Below are positions 11,742 through 21,614 of a DNA stretch of 64,000 bases, in pieces. The first letter of the stretch is position 1. Every line of letters begins with the position of its first letter. The position numbers and the translations under genes are program-made. Source of the DNA: Adiantum capillus-veneris (lineage: Eukaryota; Streptophyta; Polypodiopsida; Polypodiales; Pteridaceae); the NCBI GenBank assembly GCA_014529385.2, contig CM043964.1, positions 103,370,587 to 103,434,586 of the forward strand, given 5' to 3'. A model generated the notes under the pieces. The model worked only from the letters and a program-made list of their open reading frames with translations. It was not told the DNA's origin and made no database searches.

Positions 11742-13033
11742 TCATATCCATTTTCTTCCTCGTCTGAGCTTAGATTCTATCCAACGCTTAAAACCTGTCT
11801 GAGCCCCAGAAGCGGCCCATCTTTGAAAGTTCAGTGGGTAATTAGATTTCTTTATGGCTCGTGACATGGCACATACTGCTAGTTTCTTTTGTGCTTCCTT
11901 TCGACCATGGGTTGTACAGTAGAACCAGATGAAAAGCTCATCTAGGGCAATACTCCCACCCTTTCCCCCACCATGCCGTGTGGCCTTAAAGAATGCACCA
12001 CGAGCACGCCAATGCGATTTCTCCATTCCTTGCGCACTCCATCTAGAGAGACTACCATAGGTTCTTATGAACCAATACCCATGTGCTTGAAGAATGTGCT
12101 GTCCAAAGAAAAATCAAAAGACCTTGTTAGTAGAAAGTAACCAGTTTTCAAAGTACACATACTCCTTAACATTTTGAAAATATTTTCAATACCATGTAGA
12201 AGGTAAAATGCCTTTCTCCCCATGCTTTAATGAAGGCCTTTGAGAATGTTGTAACAATGACCTGATACTCTTCAGCCTCCTTGAGATCGATCGTATGTTG
12301 GCAAAGGTAAACGGCTAGTTTCTTAAATGTCACCCATACCTCTTTGTACATGAGAGCATGGCTTGCATTCTTGGTCTTGGACGTGGTGATCTCACACAAA
12401 CGCCGCCAATACTCATACTTTCCATAACTTTTTTCTGACATAGGGGAAAGGAATTGCCTTGACTTAGCTCCCCCAATAGAGACTTTTGTAGGAACATCCT
12501 GTGTCTTTCCGGATAGTTGGACATCCTTTTCCAATTTTTGTGTTGCCACCATAAGCACCCATTTCGTTTAGCATGCATTCAATATCACGCATCACACTTT
12601 TACTATTTGGCATTGTGTTTGCGTAGTTTATGTGAAGATGAAGTAGTTTATCCAATATCCTCATCTCTGCATGCAATGTACAAAAGTGTGTGTTGGTGAG
12701 TGGGATGTTGAAGATGGGGTCCCAAATGCAATCTGCTTCTGCAACATTGAGACTCCTTTGATCGCGATCTGGTGGTTTTGTATAATCCACTGAAATGCAG
12801 TCTTTCAGCCATTTGATTTCGTTGGTGTTCTTTTGTACTTTTCATTGCACCTTGCAAACTGGACAACAGTATGGGGCTCGTGGCCCTTGCTCACATCGAC
12901 CAAGACATTTGATTGTTTTTAAATCTCCAGACATGTGCCAGTCTATGCTAAATTCGCCAATGCCTTCAACCAATAGTTTTTCGCCATTCATTTGTTGGCT
13001 TATTATTTGTGGAGAATCCGAGCAGAATCCTTG
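11742..13033 (-). pseudogene. Transposase-like conserved protein, decayed
   Basis: Read on the minus strand. From an AG at about 13034, an open frame gives a Cys-rich segment (KCLGRCEQGPRAPYCCPVCK, a likely zinc ribbon). It passes one TGA near 12846, where CGA would be one change away, and continues in the same frame through NTHFCTLHAEMRILDKLLHL. A frameshift near 12545 moves it to the frame containing VSIGGAKSRQFLSPM and WVTFKKLAVY. A clean 94-bp GT-AG intron (12192-12099) then joins TFYM to HILQAHGYWF, followed by SRWSAQGMEKSHWRARGAFF, the Gly-rich RHGGGKGG and the C-terminus to TGA 11742. The His/Cys pattern and the QGMEKSHW...HGGG block resemble a broad, poorly named family of large transposon-encoded proteins. 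That resemblance is from memory, and I cannot name the superfamily or point to DDE residues. Confidence 0.6.
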
Positions 13034-13680
13034 AACCCTTCATCTGATCTCATCGGTAAATTTTGTGAGCATACAAGTACTCTGATTTTTGCTCTTGATC
13101 AATAATTCTACCTTCAAACTTCTCTGCACTTACCCTTGATAACCTTGCAGAACCACCATTAGCATCATCAGCACATCAACAGTACCACCAATAATTTCAT
13201 CAGCACCTCAGCAGTGTTTTCAGCCATCAGCCAGATCAACGTTTTTTAGCCTCATGCATCAGATCAGCATTGGATTTTGCACCAGATTAGTAGCATCTAA
13301 ATCCGAGCAAAATCCTTGAACACTTTATTTGACATTGGTAAAGTCCGTGAGTCTACAAGTACATTGATTTTTGCTCTTGATCAATAATTCTACTTTCAAA
13401 CTTGTCTACACTTACCCTTGCTAACCTTGCAGTACCACCATCAGCACATCAGCAGTACCACCAGCATCCCCAACAAACAACATTTTCAGCCTCATGCATC
13501 ATATCAACATTGCGTTTTGCACCATATTAGCAGCATCTAAATCCGAACAAAATCCTTGAACCCTTCATCTAGCACTGGTATAGTCCATAAGACTACAAGT
13601 ACGTTGATTTTTGCTCTTGATCAATAATTCTACCTTCAAACTTGTCTACACTTACCCTTGATAACCTTGCAGCATATACA
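13013..13680. repeat. Three-copy tandem repeat overlapping the exon start
   Basis: Copies begin at about 13013, 13299 and 13539 with aatccgagcaaaatccttga. They contain tgatttttgctcttgatcaa and cacttacccttgataacctt, followed by variable cagcaccatcagca-rich filler. The period is about 240-285 bp. The start of each unit contains the beginning of the exon at 13033 plus adjacent upstream sequence, so an exon/intron boundary was duplicated. Confidence 0.85.
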
Positions 13681-15385
13681 TCCCTTAGCTGAGTAGATGT
13701 GATCTCCAAGCTCAACAAGAGGATTTCCACTCTGACTTTCAGTCTTGTGGCATCATTGACGTGAATTTTATTTGGATGATAATTGAGGATTGAAGGCAGG
13801 AGGTAAAGGCATTTTGGCCCATATGGGTTGGGTAACCCTTTTCTTTTGAGAATGTTTGCAACTATGACACCTTGGTCTAGCCTTCAGTCTTCTACAAGGA
13901 TGACCACAATGCATGCTACTTAGTCTCGCTTGCGTGACACTTTGTGTATTGACAAGACACCAACTGGTGGTGGTTCGTATTGTCTAGCAATGACTCAAGT
14001 ATTACATGGTAGAGTTTGTAGTGCAAACTTGTTAATGTAACCATCCTAGAGTGTTTGTGCAATTGGCTTCTTGGCCTTGATAGATCACGACTACTTCCTC
14101 TTTTCTCCAGATGTTGATTGACCATAAATCTACTTCAGCATGATTGGATACTTGTAGGCCTATTGATACTCTTTCCAATTGTTGCATCTATGCCACTTGA
14201 CATTGAGTTTAATACATTTCTTTTCTTGGAGAAATACATTTTCGTTGTAGTGGTGGAGTCCATAGTTTTGGTGGGTGACAATCAGAGTGGCTCGATCTCG
14301 ACACTGACCTTATGGACCCAAATGGGAATGATGGGACAAGAGGTTCATATACTAACTCATTCTTCCTCTCAGCATGGTGTTGATGGGTGGAGTCGGGTAG
14401 ATGTTGAATGGGGATGATGGAACAAGAGTAGCTATACTGACCCGTTTTTCCTAGCATGGTGTTGACGGGTGGAGTCGAGTAGATGCCTCGTTATGTGAGT
14501 ACTCCACCTCAAAGCATAAATGAGAGACATAAGGGTTTGAACACGCATTGGGGGACTATACAACACAACCCACCAATGGAATGCGGACAACAAAGCTTGC
14601 AGGGTGCCTCACAAGACGATGAGCCAGCAGAAACACATTTCACATCATATCTCCTAAACCAATTAGGCATTTGAGGTGTGCTATAGATCATCTCAAATAG
14701 GGCAAAAAGGACTATATTTTGAGCTAGTCATGACACTCAATCAAATTTTGCACAACTTGTTGTTTGTGGGCTCGCTTGTCAGAGATAGCAATCTCAAGTT
14801 GGTCAAGATGAGCCGGTGTATGTCTAGAGAGGCTACCCTGGGCATGAGAGTTTGTCCACTCCAGTATGAACTTAAATATGCTTCAACACACACCTTAAGT
14901 TCTCAACACTTGCATCTTGCATAGTCTTTGCACTTATCTTCATTGTGGTAAATGAGAGGCCATTTTTTGTCTTGTGGGCCGAGTCCAAGAGTGAGAAAAT
15001 CGATAATGCAGGCAATGAGAATCCTCTTTGAGGGACTCTATTGATGATCACTTTGATGATTTTAGAATTAAGAATGAGTATTTTGCTAGTTGTCTTTTTC
15101 TATAGCTTTGGCCCTTTCCCATGTACTTCCATTTCCTCCTGAGTTGTGAGACCTAGTCTCTACAACGTACAATCTACTTCCGGCATATGAAAAAGAGACT
15201 TTGTACTCATGCTACACTTCAATGGCATATGTTTTCTATTTTGGTTCATTAAGTGTTCTATTTCTCCATCACTTGCAAGACAATTTGAAAAAGTTGTTGG
15301 ATATAATGAAAATAGAAACAAACATATGATAGATAAGTATATATGAAAAAATAGGGAGGTTCTCAAAGCATATGAATACAATTAC
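13681..15385. other. Probable intron or spacer of the minus-strand gene
   Basis: 1.7 kb between the coiled-coil exon and the transposase-like exons. No convincing coding. It contains a two-copy tandem duplication at 14319-14484. Confidence 0.5.
14319..14484 (+). repeat. Two-copy tandem duplication, about 80 bp
   Basis: Both copies carry atggggatgatggaacaaga-like sequence, then agcatggtgttgatgggtgg and agtcgggtagatg, with small indels between copies. Confidence 0.75.
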
Positions 15386-16026
15386 CTTATTGCTCTCACC
15401 CTTTTCTTCAAATTTCCACTTCGCAATGATAGCTTTTCAATTGGCAAACAATCTTTCCGTCGATTTCTCATTCCAAAGGGCGTTTTTTTCAAGGCATCAA
15501 TCTTTTGCTGTAACTTCTCATGCTTGATCTGGATAGCTTGCATTTCTTGTAGTGAATTAGCTAGCCTTTCAATCGCAATGGTTTCTTGCTTAGCTCGAAT
15601 GGAATCGCTTTCTTGTAGTGAAGCTGTTAGATTTTCAATGAAAATTTTCTTTTCCTTGACTTCTTCTTGTAAAGTTTGCATGCTTCTAGATACGTCCCCC
15701 AATTGATTTGCCAAGATGGAAGCGTGGCCAGCAAAGAATGATGATTCCTTGTCCAACTGTTTGATGTAGCCCAGCAATCCATTATGTCCCTCTCCTGTGT
15801 ATTGCAAGAGAGAGGATATACTTTTGAAGGGTGGTTTCTTGCCCATCCTCTTGTCTATTGGGTACAAAGACCCATCACACCAAAGTGATAAGCATTTTCT
15901 CCCATCAGCTCTCATCCTTTCCATCTCAGCATTTGACCAGCATTTCCTTCCTTTTGGCATTGCATATTCCCTTGGGAGCTTTGCATGAACTATGTAAGCC
16001 ATTGATTGTGAGCTTGCATCATCCAT
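15386..16026 (-). CDS. Coiled-coil protein, first exon of the minus-strand gene
   Basis: Uninterrupted frame from ATG at 16026 (context caaccATGGat, a good plant start) to a canonical donor AG/GTAATT at 15386/15385; unspliced, the frame would end one codon later. About 213 residues. The N-terminus is polar and basic with a WSNAEMERMRADGR segment (Myb/SANT-like in feel only). Residues ~75-100 contain SISSLLQYTGEGHNGLLGYI. Residues ~115-185 are a strong heptad coiled coil (LQEEVKEKKIFIENL, IERLANSLQEMQAI), and the C-terminus is basic (RNRRKD, NLKKRVR). It lies ~600 bp inside the right TIR and reads inward. It may be a DNA-binding partner or the 5' exon of the transposase-like gene downstream. 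No family recognised; being intact it contrasts with the decayed downstream exons. Confidence 0.6.
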
Positions 16027-16629
16027 GGTTGAGTGTGAGCTAACGCAAGTGATTCAGCTGATGTATCTTGGCGATCACCACTCAAGCTGAGGGATGATTC
16101 TCCCCTTTCTCTTGTGTGTGCGTGGCTGCTCACAATTGATTTAACTCTAAAAGCTATTGCCCTTGCCTTGTTGAACTGATTGGGTATTGCAAACCAAGCT
16201 GAATGGGTAGAGAGAGAAGAGAGAGAGAGAGAGAGAGAAGGGCTATCCACGTTTTGAAGCTTTAAATTCTGCTAACATTTGTTGATGAATTAGTTGTTGC
16301 TGCTCTTGCCTTTTGTATAAAACAGCTTGCTGTGAAGCTTGAGTTCTTGTCCGCGAACCAAAATGCTATTGGATTCGTAGCTTTCAATCGCCAATCAAAA
16401 GTTCAAACTGGAAGAAGAATTGAACTTTACGCGCGCTTGGGATATAGTTATTACTAATCATGAAAAGATCCGGGTTTGCACGCATACTGTGCTTTCATAT
16501 CATTTGAAGTTCTTTGTTTTATTGAAATGACTTAGAAATACTGGAAACGTTTTGAGATGAGTCTTTTCATTTTCAAAATTTTGATTCAAAGAACTAGAGA
16601 GAGAAAGCCCCTTAGAGGGGCCTTTTTGC
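16027..16629 (-). promoter_or_regulatory. 5' region of the minus-strand gene
   Basis: About 600 bp between the minus-strand ATG and the right TIR. On the minus strand it contains a (CT)n tract (16208-16238) in the presumed leader and a weak TATA-like tttatacaaa near 16314-16323. It mirrors the plus-strand gene, which also has a CT leader close to its TIR. Confidence 0.35.
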
Positions 16630-16651
16630 TACCTCCCCAGCCCCCTAATGA
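16630..16651 (-). repeat. Right terminal inverted repeat
   Basis: Reads tacctccccagccccctaat then ga, the reverse complement of 1173-1194 with one mismatch. The satellite resumes immediately after it. Confidence 0.85.
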
Positions 16652-19600
16652 CATTGCAAGAATGGCCAAGTGGTGGATCTAGGAGACACCGACAATTGGA
16701 TCCACAATTCAAGCCTTCGTTATAATGGCCAAGTGGTGTATCTTTGATGTATCTGATTACAAATTCTTATTTTAAATGACCAAGTGGTGGATTTACGATC
16801 TACTCATCCCATAAACATTGTGTAAAATTACAAATGCACCTAACTTTAAGACATGGCTAGAATGGCCAAGTGGTGGATCTAGGAGACACCAAAAATTGCA
16901 TCCACAAATCAAGACTTCGTTATAATGGCCAAGGGGTGGATCTTTGATCTATCTAATTCCCATTTCTTAGTCTAAATACCGAAGTGGTGGATCTAGAATC
17001 TACTCATCCCACAAACATTGTGTAAAATTACAAGTGTTATGATGGCCAAGTGTTGAATGCACCTAGCTTTCAGACATGGTTCGAATAGCCAAGTGGTGTG
17101 ATCTAGGAGACACCAACAATTGGATCCACATTTCAAGCCTTTGTTATAATGCCCAAGTGGTGGATTGTTGGTGCATCTTATTCCTAATTCTATGTCTAAA
17201 TGGCCAGGTGGTGGATCTAGGATCTACTCATCCCAAAAACATTGTGTAAAATTACCAGTGTTATGATGGCCAAGTGTTGAATGCACCTAACTTTAATACA
17301 TGGCAAGAATGACCAAGTGGTGGATCTAAGAGACATCAACAAACTGGATCCACAATTCAAGCCTTCTTTATAATGGATAAGTGGTGAATCTTTGATGAAT
17401 CTAATTCCCAATTCTTAGTCTAAATGGAAAAGAGGTGGATCTAGGATCTACTCATTCCACAAACATTGTGTAAAATTACAAGTGTTGTGATGGCCAAGTG
17501 TTGAATGTACCTAACTTTCAGACATGGCTAGAATGGCCAAGTGGTGGATCTAGGAGACACCAACAATTGGATCCACAATTCAAGCCTTTGTTTACAAGGC
17601 CAAGTGGTGGATCTTTGATGTATCTAATTCCCAATTCTTAGTCTAAATGACCAAGTGGTGGATCTATAATCTACTCATTCCATAAACATTGTGTAGAATT
17701 ACAAGTGTTATGATGGCCAAGTGAAAAATGCACCTAGCTTTAAGACATGGCTAGAATGGCCAAGTGGTGGATCTAGGAGACACCAACAATTCAATCCACA
17801 AATCAATCCTTCATTATAATGGCTATGTGGTCGATCGTTGATGCATCTAATTCCCAATTCTTAGTCTTAATGGCCAAGTGGTGGATCTAGGAGACACCAA
17901 CAATTGGATCCACAATTCAAGCCTTTGTTATAATGGCCAGGTGGTCGATCCTTGATGCATCTAACTCCCAATTCCTAGTCTTAATAGCCAAGTGGTGGAT
18001 CTAGCATCTACTCATCCCACAAACATTGTCTAAAATTACAAGTGTTATGATGTCCAAGTGTTTATTGCACCTAACTTTGAGACATGGTTAGAATGGCCAA
18101 GTGGTGGATCTTTGATGCAACTAGTTCCCAACTCTTAGTCTAAATGGCCAACTATTGGATCTAGGATCTACTCATCTCACAAACATTGTGTAAAATCACA
18201 AGTGGCCAAGTTTTGTTTGCACCTAACATTAAGACATGGTTAGAATGGCCAAGTGGTGGATCTAAAATCTACTCACCCCACAAACAGTGTGTAAAATTAC
18301 AAGTGCTATGATGGCCAAGTGCTGAATGCACCTAACTTTAAGACATGGTTAGAATGGCCAAGTGGCGGGTCTAGGAGACACCAACAATTGTATCCACATT
18401 TCACTACTTTGCTATAATGGCCAAGTAGTTGATTGCTGGTGCATCTAATTCGCAATACAAAGTCTAAATGGTCAAGTGGTGGATCTAGGATCTACTCATC
18501 CCACAAACATTTTATAAAATTACAAGTGTCATGATGGCCAAGTATTGAATGCATCTAGCTTTAATACATTGCAAGAATGGCCAAGTGGTGGATCTAGGAG
18601 ACACCGACAATTGGATCCACAATTCAAGCCTTTGTTATAATGGCCAAGTGGTGGACCTTTGATGTATCTAATTCCCAATTCTTAGTCTAAATGACCAAGT
18701 GGTGGATCTAGGATCTACTCATCCCATAATCGTTGTGTAAAATTACAAGTGTTATGATGGCCAAGTGATAAATGCACCTAACTTTAAGACATGGCTAGAA
18801 TGGCCAAGTGGTGGATCTAAGAGACACCAAGAATTGGATCTACAATTCAAGCCTTTGTTATAATGGGCGAGTGGTGGATCTTTGATCTATCTAATTCCCA
18901 ATTCTTAGTCTAAATAGACAAATAGTGGATCTAGAATCTACTCATCCCACAAACATTGTGTAAAATTACAAGTGTTATGATGGCCGAGTGTTGATTGCAC
19001 CTAACTTTAAGACATGGTTAGAATGGCTAAGTGGTGGATCATAGATGCACATACTTCCCAATTCTTAGTCTAAATGGCCAAGTGATGGATCTAGGATTTA
19101 TTCATCCCCACAAACATTTTGTAAAATTACAATTGGTATGATGGCCAAGTGTTGAATGCACCTAGCTTTAATACATGGCTAGAATGGCCAAGTGGTGGAT
19201 CTAGGAGACATCGACAATTGAATCCACAATTCAAGCCTTCGTTATAATGGCCCTTGAGTGGTGTATCTTTGATGTATCTAATTCCAAATCCTTAGCAAGT
19301 GGTGGATCTCCGATCTACTCATCCCACAAATATTGTGTAAAATTACAAGTCTTATGATGGCCAAGTCTTGAATCCACCTAACTTTAAAAGACATGGTTAG
19401 AATGGCCAAGTGGTGGATCTAGGAGACACCAAAAATTGGATCCACAATTCAAGGCTTCGTTATAATGGCCAAGTGGTGGATCTTAATTTCCAATTCTTAA
19501 TCTACTCATCATACAAACATTGTGTAAAATTACAAGTGTTATGATGGCCAACTGTTGATTGCACCTAACTTTAAGACATGGTTAGAATGGAGAAGTGGTG

Positions 19601-19960
19601 GATCTTTGATGCACCTACGTCCCATTTCTTAGTCTAAATGGCCAAGTGGTGGATCTAGGATTTACTCATCCCACAAACATTGTGTAAAATCACAAGTGTT
19701 CTGATGGCCAAGTGTTGATTGCACCTAGATTTAAGACATGGTTAGAATGGCCAAGTGGTAGATCTAAGAAACAATATGTGTTCTATAACTTTTTAGAGTG
19801 GACAATTGGTAGATCTAAAATGCAACAAAGATTCTATAATTTATTTAAAATATTCACTTATTGTGGATCAAGGATGTGATACGTGGTGAAAAATGTTTTT
19901 GGTGGATTTAGAATACACTCATTCTGATAGAATCCATTAAGGCTGGCCAAGTGGTGGACC
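16652..19960. repeat. Satellite array, right part
   Basis: About 15 monomers of the ~223-bp satellite seen at 1-1172 (for example successive gatggccaag boxes at about 17484 and 17707). Some monomers have lost sub-blocks, giving local steps of about 110-170 bp. From about 19770 the copies degrade, with isolated boxes (ggccaagtggtgg) at about 19949 and 20040. No genes. The minus-strand frame at 17217-17411 is satellite. Confidence 0.93.
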
Positions 19961-20295
19961 TTGGATAGATGGACAGTTCAACAACTATGATTGAATCTTT
20001 GATTGAGCTAGTATCTACTCTTCCATGATTTCTTGATTGGCCAAGTGGTGGCTCTAAGATGAGTATTAGTCTTCCACAACTTGTTTTTATTCAATATATA
20101 GTATGAACACCACCATTCAAAACTTCATTAGAGCAACTTTGATTTTATTTAGGATGCATCCTTCATTGCACAAATTTAGAAAAAGTGATGATTATGTGGA
20201 TGTCAATAATCATGTCAAAATATCTTGTTTTGTTAATATGTCATTCTCTAGGAGGCTATTGTGTGATCTTTCATTGTTTTTTGCTTAGATCCAGG
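19961..20295. other. Satellite edge and upstream flank of FCP1-like gene 1
   Basis: Degenerate satellite boxes give way to AT-rich sequence ending in a possible splice acceptor (tagatccag, just before 20296). A 61-codon frame here has no support. Confidence 0.5.
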
Positions 20296-21231
20296 GATTG
20301 AGGGTGGGATAGATAAGGAATGCTTCAATCCAGCAGCAAATAATGAGAGCCTTCCACATGTATCCACAAAGGTCTCACTTGAAGAATTGAATCCAATTAT
20401 TGATACTCAAATGCAAATACATGAGGCCTCTTTGCTACATCTTTCATCGAAAGAAGCCATGGGTGAAAATTTTCAATCTATAAAAGATGTGCAAGAGAGT
20501 TTTGTTGATGCAACTACTTTGGTTTCATCAAATCCCAACAAATCCATGTTGACTGTAATATTGGACTTGAATGGTCTACTATTGAAATGAAGTCAACAAC
20601 CATCATCTATTCATTAATCTATTCAATATAATTCACGAAGGAATATTGTGTTACGGCCAGGGTGCATCCACTTTTTAAAGACCATATTGAAGAGATTCAA
20701 TGTGGGGATTTGGTCAATAGCTAGAGAAGCTAATGCTTACCAAATGTTGAGAGCACTTCAAAGCACTGTAGAAGAGATATTGCCATTTTTTGTAGCTTGG
20801 TCTCAAGAATCTTTCTATGTTCCAGAAGGCGTGCACTTTTTTTAGACTAGATAATCCTCAAGTTACAGCTATGTTTAAGCCATTGTCAAAAATATCTGCA
20901 TGCTTTGAATGTGATCCACGTAGAACAATTCTTGTGGATGACTCTCCATACAAATGTTGTGTTTCACGTACAAATAATTGCATTTCCTTCAAAGTTTGAT
21001 GAAGAAAATATGGTTGATAATGTTCTCATCGAATAGTTGCTCCCATTCTTGTTGCAACTTGATGAGAGCAAAGACGTGCGTGAGTTTATTGGCTCTAATC
21101 GTTATGGACAAGCCCCGATTTTCAATCACAATGAATACAAAGGTCACATGGACTATTGGAAATATCGAAACTCAAGATGGTCGCAAAAGGAGATAACCAC
21201 AAATAAGCTACCAATGTTTGAGAAGCTAGGA
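20296..21231 (+). pseudogene. FCP1/NIF-like HAD domain gene 1, 5' part
   Basis: One frame from an acceptor at about 20295 runs through a ~90-residue polar leader to MLTVILDLNGLLLK (catalytic-motif Asp codon at 20564). It passes TGA 20588-20590 and a TAA in the same frame, then continues LRPGCIHFLKTILKRFNVGI, which matches the RPG...FL...F.V.IWS region of FCP1/SCP/NIF phosphatases. A T-run near 20840 shifts the frame; the next frame carries RRTILVDDSPYKCC, the conserved DDSP..K motif. A further shift and a TAG (near 21035) lead to LLPFLLQLDESKDVREFIGS and a Trp/Tyr-rich tail. The usual DxDx(T/V) is DLNG here, so the second Asp is Asn. The coding sequence is cut at 21231 by an LTR element and resumes at 26604. 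Nearly all stops are one C-to-T change from Gln or Arg codons. Confidence 0.8.
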
Positions 21232-21443
21232 TGTCAGGACACGGGTCCTGTACCCTAAGAACTAGGCTAGGCAAGGACTACGGCCAAGGGCTGGGCTAGG
21301 CAATGTGGACAGGGGATCCGTCTAGGGCAAGGGGCTAGGATCCCACCTATAAAGGGAGGTTGGGAGGAGGATCCAAGAGAGCCTAGTTGCCTAGTTTCTT
21401 ACACTGGAGGATCCAAGAGAGCCTAGTTGCCTAGTTTCTTACA
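21232..21443 (+). repeat. 5' LTR of the non-coding LTR element
   Basis: Starts tgtcaggacacgggtcctgt and ends tttcttaca. It contains a tandem duplication of about 39 bp near its 3' end (ggaggatccaagagagccta twice) that the 3' LTR lacks. It has cctataaagg at about 21339, a likely TATA box. Confidence 0.9.
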
Positions 21444-21444
21444 T

Positions 21445-21456
21445 TGGTATCAGAGC
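21445..21456 (+). other. Primer binding site
   Basis: tggtatcagagc, complementary to the 3' end of initiator-Met tRNA, one base after the 5' LTR. Confidence 0.9.
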
Positions 21457-21519
21457 AGGGTGGAGAGGAGGAAGGAGGGTGGAGCCATGGCGGGGAGAAG
21501 ATGGATTTCTCAAGGCATG

Positions 21520-21521
<2 letters not shown>

Positions 21522-21611
<90 letters not shown>
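21522..21611 (+). repeat. (TC)n microsatellite in the retroelement leader
   Basis: About 45 TC units. Frames through it are poly(Ser-Leu) or poly(Arg-Glu) artefacts. Confidence 0.95.

Positions 21612-21614
<3 letters not shown>

Larger units (their letters stand above)
1173..16651. mobile_element. Large TIR-bounded element inserted in the satellite
   Basis: A 15,479-bp segment interrupts the satellite. Its ends are inverted repeats: tcattagggagctggggagg... at the left and its near-perfect reverse complement at the right (one mismatch in 22). Similarity continues imperfectly for about 15 bp (aaaaggctcc against aaaaggcccc). The satellite phase is intact across the insertion: left flank ...ctttaa/t, right flank a/cattgcaag, against ctttaatacattgcaag in the uninterrupted monomer near 18555. 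I see no convincing target-site duplication. Inside are two inward-facing gene tracks and several internal duplications. It is probably a DNA transposon, or a composite of several, but I cannot assign a superfamily. Confidence 0.72.

Noticed and set aside
1173-16651. Assignment of the TIR element to PIF/Harbinger with a TAA/TTA duplication
   Set aside because: TTA at the left and TAA at the right are inverted, not direct, copies, and belong to the TIR itself. A direct TAA/TAA reading breaks the symmetry of the ends.
1173-16651. Helitron
   Set aside because: There are clear inverted repeats at both ends and no 3' CTRR end with hairpin; no Rep/helicase motifs.
16652-19960. CRISPR-like array
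   Set aside because: Repeats are ~223-bp satellite monomers with diverged, non-unique linkers in a plant genome.
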